Source: Opitutaceae bacterium UBA2377
GTDB lineage: Bacteria > Verrucomicrobiota > Verrucomicrobiia > Opitutales > Opitutaceae
Assembly: GCA_002344205.1 (NCBI GenBank)
Contig: DDSZ01000041.1
Span: 473 to 21,694 of the forward strand
DNA length: 21,222 bases
Direction: 5' to 3'
Numbering within the stretch: the stretch's first letter is position 1; every line of letters starts with the position of its first letter. Shown in pieces: positions 1-7,079 of this stretch. The position numbers and the translations under genes were made by a program. The notes under the pieces were generated by a model. It searched no databases. It was given only the letters and a program-made list of their open reading frames with translations, and was not told where the DNA came from.

Positions 1-699
1 AACATGGACCCGAAGCACCGCGACCGCATCGCCTTCCTCCGCGTCTGCTCCGGCCGGTTCACGCGTGACATGACGGTCATCCACCAGCGCACGGGCAAGA
101 CGGTGCGCCTCTCCTCCTCGCACAAGCTCTTCGGCCAGGAACGCGAGACCGTGGACGAGGCCTGGCCCGGCGATGTCATCGGCCTTGTCGGCCACAGCGA
201 GTTCGGGATCGGCGACACCCTCACGGAGGACAAGGCCATCCGCTACGACGAAATCCCGCGCTTCCCGCCCGAGGTTTTCACCTACATCACCAACCCGAAT
301 TCCGGCGACGCCAAAAAATACCGCGCCGGCCTCGAACAGCTCCTGCAGGAAGGCGTCGTGCAATCCTTCAGCGCCAAGAATGCCCCGCCCGGCGCCACCC
401 TCCTCGCCGCCGTCGGCCCGCTGCAATTCGAGGTCGTGCAATACCGGCTGCAGGCCGAATACAACGCCGAGTCCCGGCTCACGCCCACGCCCTGGAGCCT
501 CCTCCGGTGGCTGGAGCTTCCGCCGGGCGTGAAGGCCTACGATTTCTCCACCACCATCGTCGCCTCGGGCGTGAGCTTCGGCGCGGACAAGTTCGACCAC
601 CCCGTCGTGCTTTTCCCCAACGAATGGACGATGGGCTACTTCACCGAAAAAAATCCGGAGCTGAAGCTGCACGAGCTGCCCATCGAGCAGACCGTCTGA
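1..699 (+). CDS. prfC: Peptide chain release factor 3, C-terminal part
   Basis: The frame is open from the first base and reads NMDPKHRDRIAFLRVCSG, a segment typical of RF3 just after its GTPase domain, so the gene begins upstream of the window. RF3 is a translational GTPase that recycles RF1/RF2 from the ribosome after termination. The 232 residues present correspond to domain II (residues 1-90, with the VRLSSSHKLFGQERETVDEA stretch) and the C-terminal RF3 domain (the GPLQFEVVQYRLQAEY motif near residue 145). The gene ends at TGA 697-699 and is followed after 14 bases by the amidase gene on the same strand. The family assignment rests on the whole fragment and is firm. The missing GTPase domain lies outside the window. 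Confidence 0.95.
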   Translation, partial: NMDPKHRDRIAFLRVCSGRFTRDMTVIHQRTGKTVRLSSSHKLFGQERETVDEAWPGDVIGLVGHSEFGIGDTLTEDKAIRYDEIPRFPPEVFTYITNPNSGDAKKYRAGLEQLLQEGVVQSFSAKNAPPGATLLAAVGPLQFEVVQYRLQAEYNAESRLTPTPWSLLRWLELPPGVKAYDFSTTIVASGVSFGADKFDHPVVLFPNEWTMGYFTEKNPELKLHELPIEQTV

Positions 700-713
700 G
701 CGCACGCACTGCC

Positions 714-1952
714 ATGGACTTCGCCGCCTGGCACGAATTGAACCCCACCCAGGCCGCGCGGCGCTTGCTGGACGGTGTCGCCGCATTGCCCGCTGCGCAG
801 CAGCGCGCATGCATCGCCGGCCTGCCGGACGAGCCCGCGCTCACGGCCCGGTTCGCCGCGGCCAATCGCGAAGCCCCCCTCGGTGCCATACCCTATTTCA
901 CGAAGGACCTCTTTGACGTCGCCGGCGAGCCCACCCGCGCCGGCTCGGCCTTCCTCGCCGAAGTGCGGCCCGCGCCCGCGCAGGACGGCGTCCTCACCCG
1001 CCGGCTCACCGGTGCCGGGGCCGTGCTTGCGGGCAAGAGCCACCTGCACGAGTTCGCCTACGGCCTCACCGGCGAGAATCCGCATTACGGCGATTGTGAG
1101 CATCCGCATTTTCCGGGTCGCACCACCGGCGGGTCCAGCAGCGGCTCGGCCGCGCTCGTGGCCGCCGGCGTCGTGCCCTTCGCCACCGCCACCGACACCG
1201 GCGGCTCCGTGCGCGTGCCGGCGGCCTTTTGCGGGCTTTACGGCTTCCGGCTCACGCCGCGCGACGAGTGGATCGCCGATGCCTTTCCGCTCGCTCCGTC
1301 CTTCGACACCGCCGGCTGGTTCACCCGCACCGCCGCCGACATGCGCCACGCCCTCGGCGCCCTCATCGGCTGGCGCGAGCCCAAACGCGAACCGCGCGGC
1401 GTTTACCTTGAATTGCCCGGGCTCGACGCCGAGGTCGCGCTCGCCTGCCGCGAAGCATCGACCAAGCGTTTCGCCGAGCCCGCGCCCGCGGAGATGCAAC
1501 GCGACCTGCTCGACGCCTTTGCCGAATCGTCCTTCGCCTACGCCGTGATCCAAAGCACGGAGGCGTATGCGATCCACCGGGACTGGATGAAACCCTATAA
1601 AGACCGCTACGACCCCGCCGTGTGGGCACGGCTCGACCGCGGCCACCGGTGGACCGAGGAGCAACGCACCCGCGCCCAAACCATCCTGACCCTGGTCCGT
1701 CTGAAATGGGCGCAGGTGTTCGCCAGTTGCGATTTTCTCGTCATGCCCGCTGCGCCCTGCGCGGCGCTGACCAAGGCCGACTGCAACCAGGCCAACCGCG
1801 ACCGCCTGCTCGCCGTCACCGCGCCCGGCAGCCTCGCGGGCCTGCCCATCCTCACCGTGCCCGTCCCCCTGCCCTCCGGCCTCACCGCGGGCCTGCAAAT
1901 CGTGGTCAACCACCCGCAAAGCCCCGTGCTGCCGTGGGCTTTGGCGCGTTGA
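714..1952 (+). CDS. Amidase signature family hydrolase
   Basis: A 412-residue amidase-signature enzyme, a family that hydrolyses C-N bonds of amides through a Ser-cisSer-Lys triad. All three residues are visible: Lys64 in [11 protein letters not shown], the cis-Ser141 in [16 protein letters not shown], and nucleophile Ser165 in [19 protein letters not shown]; the 24-residue spacing between the two serines is the family norm. There is no signal peptide, so it is probably cytoplasmic. ATG 714 was chosen because it lies just after the prfC stop and gives a normal N-terminus; the same frame is open further upstream only inside prfC. At about 410 residues it is somewhat shorter than GatA (about 485), and there is no gatB or gatC beside it, so it is not assigned as the tRNA amidotransferase subunit. 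The substrate cannot be told. It may be co-transcribed with prfC. Confidence 0.88.
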   Translation: MDFAAWHELNPTQAARRLLDGVAALPAAQQRACIAGLPDEPALTARFAAANREAPLGAIPYFTKDLFDVAGEPTRAGSAFLAEVRPAPAQDGVLTRRLTGAGAVLAGKSHLHEFAYGLTGENPHYGDCEHPHFPGRTTGGSSSGSAALVAAGVVPFATATDTGGSVRVPAAFCGLYGFRLTPRDEWIADAFPLAPSFDTAGWFTRTAADMRHALGALIGWREPKREPRGVYLELPGLDAEVALACREASTKRFAEPAPAEMQRDLLDAFAESSFAYAVIQSTEAYAIHRDWMKPYKDRYDPAVWARLDRGHRWTEEQRTRAQTILTLVRLKWAQVFASCDFLVMPAAPCAALTKADCNQANRDRLLAVTAPGSLAGLPILTVPVPLPSGLTAGLQIVVNHPQSPVLPWALAR

Positions 1953-1963
1953 ATCGTCCGAAC

Positions 1964-2041
1964 GGTAGGGGCGGTTATCCTTAACCGCCCTGATGAGCGC
2001 CGATCGGCAAAGTCCGTTGAGGACAACGGCCCCCACCTACC
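1964..2041. repeat. GGTAGGG-bounded palindromic repeat, copy 1
   Basis: This 78-bp element begins GGTAGG and ends CCTACC. Inside it are two hairpins: GGGCGGTTA-TCCT-TAACCGCCC (1969-1990) and a weaker CCGTTGAGGACAACGG (2024-2039 region), whose sequences are related to each other in inverted orientation. It lies 11 bp after the amidase stop. There is no T-run after the stem, so an intrinsic terminator is not supported. It belongs with the copies at 4581, 5993, 6966, 10262 and 11143. Confidence 0.75.
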
Positions 2042-2055
2042 CAGCATCTGCTAGA

Positions 2056-2243
2056 GCGGTTCAAATTAAGTTATGGCCGCAAAGAGGCGCAAAAGTATCC
2101 TTTTCCAATGCTGCTCTCCCGCGCGCCTATAGGCGCCTTTCAGGCCTCATCCGCTCGTGGATTCTTTGCGGCTTTTTGCGGCTATTTCTTCAGGGACCTT
2201 CCCAGCCTGTTCATTTTTCCGGCTATGGCATTATTTGAACCGC
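2056..2243. repeat. 188-bp repeat with terminal inverted repeats (MITE-like), copy 1
   Basis: Almost identical to 4714-4902: about 5 differences including one 1-base indel. The termini are GCGGTTCAAATTAA and, in reverse complement at the other end, GCGGTTCAAATAAT; the similarity continues imperfectly inward for about 30 bp (both ends reach a GCCG-AAA-A stretch). A perfect 14-bp palindrome GCGCCTATAGGCGC lies inside. TA dinucleotides flank the slightly longer ends (2052-2053 and 2246-2247), which would fit a TA target-site duplication, but copy 2 has TA on one side only. It has no convincing coding content, and the right end lies 1 bp from the stop codon of the - strand amidohydrolase gene. 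Confidence 0.85.
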
Positions 2244-2244
2244 C

Positions 2245-3126
2245 CTAAAGTCGCAGCAGCCGCTTTGCGTTGTCCGCGACGATCGCCCGCAACGCGGCCG
2301 CATCCAACTCCGAGCGGTGAACCTCCGCGACGAGCCGGGAAAGATTAGGCTCCGCATCAATGCCCGGATACAGGTTGAGCGGAAAATCCGACCCAAACAG
2401 CACGCGCTCCGCCGGGACCTGCGCGCAGAATTTTCTCCAGATGTCCTGGCCGTAGAGCAGCGGACTCGCCGCGGTGTCGTAGTAAACATTGTCCGGCATG
2501 GCCTCCGCCGTGCGCAGCGGCAGCAGTCCGCCCCAGTGGGCGAGGATGAAAGTGGTCTGCGGAAAACGTCGGGCAAGCTTCAGGAAATCCGCCAACGGGG
2601 TCTCCACCCGTCCGGGGTAAGCGCGGCTTTCCGGATCGGTGACATGCAGATTTACCGGCCAGCCCATTTTTCCCGCCCATTCCAGCGCGGCGTCTAAAAC
2701 CGGATCGTCGCAGGCATAACCCTGACTGTGCGGCGAAAGTTCACCCAGCCCGCAAAAACCCGCATCCCGCGCCTGGCCAAGATTCTCCAGCGTGTCCGTC
2801 AACCCGGCCCCGGGATGAAGCGTGGCAAAGGCCGACAACCGGTCCGGGTGCGCCCGGACACACTCCGCGTAAAACCGGTTTTGCATCCGGCAGGTTTCCG
2901 GCCGCTCCCAATACCAGCCGAGCAGGACCGCCCGCCCCACGCCGGCCGCATCCATCGCGTGCAGCAGCTCCGTCACACTGGGAAACGCCTGCACCCGCTG
3001 CCCGTTTTTGCGGCGGCGTGTGCACAATTCCGCCCAGTGGCGCTCACCGCAGGCCGCGGCCCAGTCCGCCGGGTCGCGGTTCACCTCCGGCGGATACAGG
3101 TGCACATGGGCGTCAATCAGCTGCAT
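2245..3126 (-). CDS. Amidohydrolase family metal-dependent hydrolase (COG2159-like)
   Basis: A 293-residue TIM-barrel metal-dependent hydrolase of the amidohydrolase-2 type. The metal-ligand pattern is visible in order: IDAHVHLYPPE with His7 and His9 at the N-terminus, His161 in PVNLHVTDPES, His197 in TFILAHWGGLLPL, and Asp247 in RVLFGSDFPLNLYPG. There is no signal peptide, so it is probably cytoplasmic. Members of this group hydrolyse or decarboxylate small cyclic or carboxylated compounds, and the substrate cannot be predicted here. The gene is divergent from the NCS2 purine permease, separated by a 107-bp gap that holds a hairpin repeat; a link to purine catabolism is possible but unsupported. 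The stop codon is 1 bp from the end of the 188-bp repeat. Confidence 0.85.
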   Translation of the reverse strand: MQLIDAHVHLYPPEVNRDPADWAAACGERHWAELCTRRRKNGQRVQAFPSVTELLHAMDAAGVGRAVLLGWYWERPETCRMQNRFYAECVRAHPDRLSAFATLHPGAGLTDTLENLGQARDAGFCGLGELSPHSQGYACDDPVLDAALEWAGKMGWPVNLHVTDPESRAYPGRVETPLADFLKLARRFPQTTFILAHWGGLLPLRTAEAMPDNVYYDTAASPLLYGQDIWRKFCAQVPAERVLFGSDFPLNLYPGIDAEPNLSRLVAEVHRSELDAAALRAIVADNAKRLLRL

Positions 3127-3140
3127 AAATCCGGATTCCC

Positions 3141-3224
3141 AATCGTTCTCGTAATCTTAATCGTTCTCGCAATCCTACCTGCCTTCCAGCGAGAACGAGA
3201 ACGATTAGGAGAACGAGAACGATT
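3141..3224. repeat. AATCGTTCTCG / GAGAACGAGAACGATT hairpin repeat, locus 1
   Basis: The left arm (3141-3170) reads AATCGTTCTCG followed by a second TAATCGTTCTCGC. The right arm (3189-3224) carries GCGAGAACGAGAACGATT and then GAGAACGAGAACGATT. The arms pair with a small internal indel around an 18-base loop. The element fills the gap between the divergent amidohydrolase and permease genes and ends 9 bp before the permease ATG, so it must lie in or next to that gene's leader. The same unit recurs at 19190-19299. Confidence 0.8.
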
Positions 3225-3233
3225 TTTCGCCCC

Positions 3234-4562
3234 ATGCTCAACCGCCTCTTCAAGCTCGACCAGCACGGCACCACCCCGGGGCGCGAGGTGCAGGCCGGCT
3301 GCACGACCTTTGCCGCGATGGCCTACATCCTCGCGGTCAATCCCGCCATCCTCGCCGCCGCCGGCATGCCCATTGAGGGCCTCATCACCGTCACGGCCGT
3401 GAGCGCCGCCGTGAGCACGCTGATCATGGCGCTCTACTCGAACTTCCCGCTCGCGCTCGCGCCGGGCATGGGGATCAACGCCTATTTCGCCTACACCGTC
3501 TGCGTCGGCCTCGGCGTGCCCTGGCAGCAGGCGCTCGGCCTCGTGTTCATCAACGGGCTGGCCTTCCTCGGCCTCTCGCTCAGCGGCATCCGCGAAAAAA
3601 TCATCAACGGCATCCCCTACCAGTTGAAGATGGCCATCACCTGCGGCGTCGGGCTCTTCATCGCCTTCATCGGCCTGAAGAACGGCGGGATCATCGCCGG
3701 CCACCCCGAGACGCTCGTGACCCACGGACAGCTGGGCTCGCTGCCGGTGCTGCTCTGCTTCGCGGGCATTTTGCTCACCGTGGTGCTGATGGTCCGCCGC
3801 GTGCCCGGCGGCATCATTCTTTCCATCTTCGCCGTCACACTAATCGGCCTGATCGTGCCCGACGGCCGCGGCGGCACGGTCACCGCCCTGCCCGACCAGT
3901 TCGTCTCCCTGCCGGCCTCGATGGCCGACACGTTTCTCAAGCTCGAGTTCGGCTACTTCCGGGAGGATTTCTTCAAGGCGCTCACCGTCGTGCTCACGCT
4001 GCTGCTGATCGCGCTCTTCGACAACGTGGGCACTCTCATCGGCGTCACCCAGCGCGCCGGGCTGCTGGACAAGGAGGGCCGCCTCCCCGGCGCCGGCAAA
4101 GCCCTCGTGGCCGACTCGCTCGGCGTCATCGCCTCGGCGGGCTTTGGCACCTCCAACGTGGTGAGCTACATCGAGTCCGCCTCGGGCGTGGAAGCCGGCG
4201 GCCGCACCGGCCTCGTCGGTGTCACCGTAGCCGGGCTGTTCATCCTCGCCCTGTTTTTCACCCCGGTGATCCAGGCCATCCCCGCCGTCGCCACCGCGCC
4301 GGCGCTGGTCGTCGTGGGCATCTTCATGTTCCAGTCGGCCGCCCAGCTCAACCTCCGCGAACTGGAGGAGGTGGCCCCGGCCTTCATCATCATCGTCGCC
4401 ACACCGCTCACGTTCAGCATCGCCGAGGGCATCGGGCTCGGCCTCGTGGCCTACGCGCTCATCCATCTCGCCATCGGCAAGGGCCGGCAGACCAACTGGA
4501 TCGTTTACGTCCTCGCCGGCATCTTCGCCCTGCACCTGTTCCGCGAGCTGTTTGCAGGGTGA
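3234..4562 (+). CDS. NCS2 family permease, AzgA/GhxP type (hypoxanthine/guanine/adenine)
   Basis: A 442-residue polytopic inner-membrane protein of the AzgA branch of nucleobase:cation symporter family 2 (COG2252), which imports purine bases with protons. Characteristic segments are TTFAAMAYILAVNPAILA (25-42), APGMGINAYFAYTV (76-89), LFDNVGTLIGVTQRAGLLD (261-279) and GTSNVVSYIESASGVEAGGR (305-324). The length matches PbuG/PbuO and GhxP (about 430-450). The ATG at 3234 gives the normal family N-terminus. The branch separates fairly well from xanthine and uracil permeases, but the exact purine cannot be told. I found no purine riboswitch in the short leader; the hairpin repeat at 3141-3224 is all that lies upstream. 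The gene runs convergently toward the manganese operon. Confidence 0.92.
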   Translation: MLNRLFKLDQHGTTPGREVQAGCTTFAAMAYILAVNPAILAAAGMPIEGLITVTAVSAAVSTLIMALYSNFPLALAPGMGINAYFAYTVCVGLGVPWQQALGLVFINGLAFLGLSLSGIREKIINGIPYQLKMAITCGVGLFIAFIGLKNGGIIAGHPETLVTHGQLGSLPVLLCFAGILLTVVLMVRRVPGGIILSIFAVTLIGLIVPDGRGGTVTALPDQFVSLPASMADTFLKLEFGYFREDFFKALTVVLTLLLIALFDNVGTLIGVTQRAGLLDKEGRLPGAGKALVADSLGVIASAGFGTSNVVSYIESASGVEAGGRTGLVGVTVAGLFILALFFTPVIQAIPAVATAPALVVVGIFMFQSAAQLNLRELEEVAPAFIIIVATPLTFSIAEGIGLGLVAYALIHLAIGKGRQTNWIVYVLAGIFALHLFRELFAG

Positions 4563-4580
4563 GCAGGTGGTGATACGCAT

Positions 4581-4650
4581 GGTAGGGGCGGTTATCCCTA
4601 ACCGCCCTGATTGGACGCCAAGGCCAGGGCCGTTAAGGATAATGGTCCCC
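4581..4650. repeat. GGTAGGG-bounded palindromic repeat, copy 2 (right end degraded)
   Basis: It starts GGTAGGGGCGGTTATCCC and has the same 9-bp stem GGGCGGTTA/TAACCGCCC (4586-4607) as the copy at 1964, followed by the same CTGAT. The second half, GGGCCGTTAAGGATAATGGT (4627-4646), is the inverted relative of the first half, but the CCTACC end is lost. As at the first locus, a 188/189-bp repeat follows within about 65 bp. It lies 18 bp after the permease stop and could act as a transcript-end hairpin, although no T-tract follows. Confidence 0.7.
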
Positions 4651-4713
4651 GACGTTTTAAGTGCGGTGGCGGCCAAGCGCTGCTCGAAGTTATCGCTACA
4701 GATGAATCCTAGT

Positions 4714-4902
4714 GCGGTTCAAACTAAGTTATGGCCGCAAAGAGGCGCAAAAGTATCCTTTTCCCAATGCTGCTCTCCCGCGCGCCTATAGGCGCCTTTC
4801 AGGCCTCATCCGCTCGTGGATTCTTTGCGGCTTTTTGCGGCTATTTCTTCAGGGACCTTCCCAGCCTGTTCATTTTTCCGGCTATGGGATTATTTGAACC
4901 GC
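4714..4902. repeat. 189-bp repeat with terminal inverted repeats (MITE-like), copy 2
   Basis: Second copy of the 2056-2243 element in the same orientation, differing by an extra C in TTTTCCCAATG, a C for T in the left end (CAAACTAAG) and a G for C near the right end. The termini are GCGGTTCAAA and TTTGAACCGC. It lies in the 417-bp gap between the convergent permease genes. The rest of that gap (4651-4713 and 4903-4979) holds nothing I recognise. Confidence 0.85.
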
Positions 4903-4979
4903 TCCAGCCGCGGAATGGCGCGGCCGGCCAGCCCTGCCTTCGTGCAACGGTCAGCGTGTGATTGAAACCGATCCAAGCC

Positions 4980-5819
4980 TCAACGCACCGCGCGCCGCCG
5001 GAGGGTGATCAACCCGTGCTTCGGGGCGAAGCCGAGCGCGAGCAGGAAGACGGCGGCCTGCACGAGCACGATGCAGGCCCCCGTGGAGGCATCCAAAAAG
5101 AAGCTCACATAGACGCCCGTCACGCTGGAGCCGACCGCGGTGACCGTCGCGATAGCCAGCATCCGGTCAAACCGGTCGGTCAGCAGATAGCCCACGCAGC
5201 CGGGCGTGATCAGCATCGCAACCACGAGGATGATCCCCACGGCCTTCAGCGAGACGACGATGGTCAGCGCCAGCAGCGAAAGCAGCAGGTAATACAGGAC
5301 CTGCGTGCGCAATCCGATCGCCTGCGCCTGCGCCGGATCAAAGCAGAACAGCATCAGGTCGCGCCGCAAGGGCAGCACCACCGCCAGCACGACAACGCTG
5401 GTGAGCAGCGTCGCCCGCAGGTCGCCGCGCTCCAGGCCCAGGATGTTGCCAAAGAGGATGTGATCGAGATGCAGGTCCGTGTGGACCTTGGTGAACATGA
5501 CCAGGCCCACCGCAAACAGCCCGGTGAACACCACGCCCATGATGGTGTCTTCCTTCACCCGGCTGTTGGCCTTGATCCAGCCGGTCGCCACCGCGCACAG
5601 CAGCCCGGAAACAAAGGCGCCCAGCGCCAGCGGCACACCGGCCACATGGGCCAGCACGAGGCCGGGCAGCACGGCGTGCGACACGGCATCGCCCATCAGC
5701 GACCAGCCTTTCAGCACAAGATAGCACGAGAGCACGGCGCACACGGCCCCGACCGCGGCGCCCGCGGCCATGGCCTCGATCATGAAGCCGTAACGGAAAG
5801 GTTCGAGCAACACGTCCAT
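4980..5819 (-). CDS. mntD: Manganese/iron-type ABC transporter, second permease
   Basis: A 279-residue ABC-3 family membrane protein (TroD/MntD/SitD type) with eight or nine hydrophobic segments, imported-metal channel subunit in the inner membrane. Family landmarks are CYLVLKGWSLMGDAVSHAVL (residues 32-51), the LFGNILGL segment and LLVVAML-type helix with TPGCVGYLLTDRFDRML near residue 205. It is a clear paralogue of the upstream gene (6080-6937), as in TroC/TroD and SitC/SitD pairs, which form a heterodimeric channel. It is the last gene of the five-gene operon, separated from the first permease gene by 260 bp that hold two different repeats. The tail is basic (ITLRRRAVR). The Mn assignment depends on the operon's binding protein and regulator, not on this subunit. 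Confidence 0.88.
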   Translation of the reverse strand: MDVLLEPFRYGFMIEAMAAGAAVGAVCAVLSCYLVLKGWSLMGDAVSHAVLPGLVLAHVAGVPLALGAFVSGLLCAVATGWIKANSRVKEDTIMGVVFTGLFAVGLVMFTKVHTDLHLDHILFGNILGLERGDLRATLLTSVVVLAVVLPLRRDLMLFCFDPAQAQAIGLRTQVLYYLLLSLLALTIVVSLKAVGIILVVAMLITPGCVGYLLTDRFDRMLAIATVTAVGSSVTGVYVSFFLDASTGACIVLVQAAVFLLALGFAPKHGLITLRRRAVR

Positions 5820-5837
5820 GGTTCAACGCGAACTAAT

Positions 5838-5920
5838 GTCATTCTGAGGCGCAGCCGAAGAATTCATTGCACCAACCGCAGCGCAGCCACGATTGGATTC
5901 TTCGCTTCGTTCAGAATGAC
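5838..5920. repeat. GTCATTCTGA inverted repeat
   Basis: The left arm is GTCATTCTGAGGCGCAGCCG followed by AAGAATTC (5838-5865). The right arm (5895-5920) is GGATTCTTCGCTTCG then TTCAGAATGAC. Its reverse complement, GTCATTCTGAACGAAGCGAA, closely matches the left arm. It sits between the two permease genes of the manganese operon. From general knowledge, GTCATTCTGAGCGAAGCGAA-like hairpins recur between genes in several bacterial phyla. Confidence 0.75.
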
Positions 5921-5992
5921 AGGAACCTCGCAAGACAGCCTGGCTTTGGATTATTGACGATTTCCAATCGAAGTGACGAAAGACGCGAGCTG

Positions 5993-6039
5993 GGTAGGGG
6001 CCGATCTCCGAGCGGCCCGCCCGGAGGCCGGGCCCTACC
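5993..6039. repeat. GGTAGGG-bounded palindromic repeat, copy 3 (short form)
   Basis: A 47-bp element with two 23-bp arms separated by one base: GGTAGGGGCCGATCTCCGAG then CGG, and CCGCCCGGAGGCCGGGCCCT then ACC. The arms match at 19 of 23 positions. It is the compact form of the elements at 6966 and 11143 and lies in the gap between the two permease genes, 41 bp after the first permease's stop. Confidence 0.8.
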
Positions 6040-6079
6040 TCACGGTCACTTCTTTGGGTAAGTCTCAATAATGCGCGCA

Positions 6080-6937
6080 TCAGGAGTTAAACGCTACGGT
6101 CCGCCGGGAAGCGCGGGCGGCCAGCAGGCCGTGTTTCGGCGCAAAAACCAGCGCGAGCAGGAACAGCAGGGTCTGCAGCGTCACAATGCAGCCGCCGGTG
6201 GCGCCGTCGAAAAAGTAGCTGGCATAGGCCCCGGCCACGGAAGCACCCGCGCCGAGACCCACCGCGATCGCAATCATCCGGCCGAAACGGTCCGTCAGCA
6301 GGTAGGCCGTGGCCCCGGGCGTGACCAGCATGGCCACAACCAGCAGCGCGCCCACGGTCTGCAGCGCCGCCACCGCCGTCGCCGAAAGCAGGGTGAGGAG
6401 AAGGTAGTGCAGCACCGTGACGTTCAGTCCCTGCGCCCGGGCCTGCGCGGGATCGAAGCAAAACAGCAGCAGGTCGCGCCACTTCAGGCCCAGCACCAGC
6501 AGGGTCACGACCGCGATGATCAGCACCTGCACGACGTCCCCGTCGGCGATGGCCAGCACGTTGCCGAAAATGATGCCCTTCAGGTCCACGCTGCCAGGAC
6601 GGACCGAAATGAGAAATATCCCCAGCGCAAAGAAGGCCGTGAACACCACGCCGATGACCGCGTCTTCCCGCAGCCGGGTGCGCGCCTTGACAAAACCCAT
6701 GCCCACCGCCGCCAGCAGCCCGGTGAGGAAGGCGCCCGCCGCGAACGGCCAGCCGATAAGGTAGGCCACCGCCACGCCCGGCACCACCGCATGCGACAGC
6801 GCGTCGCCCATCAGCGACCAGCCCTTGAGCGTAATGTAGCAGGAAAGAAACGCGCACACGCCCCCGACCAGCCCGCTCACCCAGATGGCGCGGAGCATGT
6901 AGTCGTATTGCAGCGGGATGAGCAGCGTCTCGATCAT
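6080..6937 (-). CDS. mntC: Manganese/iron-type ABC transporter, first permease
   Basis: A 285-residue ABC-3 family integral membrane protein (TroC/MntC/SitC type). It has the same landmarks as its downstream paralogue: CAFLSCYITLKGWSLMGDAL near the N-terminus, a central FGNVLAIADGDVVQ, and TPGATAYLLTDRFGRMIAIA. I chose the ATG at 6937 (MIETLLIPLQYDYMLRAIWV); the frame remains open to 7012, but that extension translates the palindromic repeat at 6966-7041 and has no family similarity. The gene is 142 bp after the ATPase gene, the gap being largely the repeat. It pairs with the second permease to form the channel energised by the ATPase at 7080-7994. Confidence 0.88.
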   Translation of the reverse strand: MIETLLIPLQYDYMLRAIWVSGLVGGVCAFLSCYITLKGWSLMGDALSHAVVPGVAVAYLIGWPFAAGAFLTGLLAAVGMGFVKARTRLREDAVIGVVFTAFFALGIFLISVRPGSVDLKGIIFGNVLAIADGDVVQVLIIAVVTLLVLGLKWRDLLLFCFDPAQARAQGLNVTVLHYLLLTLLSATAVAALQTVGALLVVAMLVTPGATAYLLTDRFGRMIAIAVGLGAGASVAGAYASYFFDGATGGCIVTLQTLLFLLALVFAPKHGLLAARASRRTVAFNS

Positions 6938-6965
6938 CGGGATAAGCCCTTGATTGCAGCCGGCA

Positions 6966-7041
6966 GGTAGGGTCCGACCTCCGGGCGGACCGGAGAACCG
7001 TGCGTCCACCAAAGCGGCCCGCCCGGAGGTCGGTCCCTACC
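6966..7041. repeat. GGTAGGG-bounded palindromic repeat, copy 4
   Basis: A 76-bp element starting GGTAGGGTCCGACCTCCGGG and ending CGGAGGTCGGTCCCTACC. The outer arms pair over about 24 bp, with an inner loop of about 28 bp. It lies inside the manganese operon, between the ATPase stop and the first permease start, so it would fold in the polycistronic message. Confidence 0.82.
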
Positions 7042-7079
7042 CACTTGGCGCTGATCCGATGGCCTGCGATTGGCTCCGC

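Noticed and set aside
1969..1990. Intrinsic terminator after the amidase gene
   Set aside because: The stem is strong but is followed by CTGATGAG, with no T-run. It is better explained as part of the palindromic repeat.
636..2036. Long antisense frame opposite the amidase gene
   Set aside because: The amidase frame has a complete catalytic triad; the antisense frame has only biased composition.
3127..3233. Purine riboswitch before the NCS2 permease
   Set aside because: The leader is mostly the GAGAACGAGAACGATT repeat; no purine-aptamer core or conserved junction sequence is visible.
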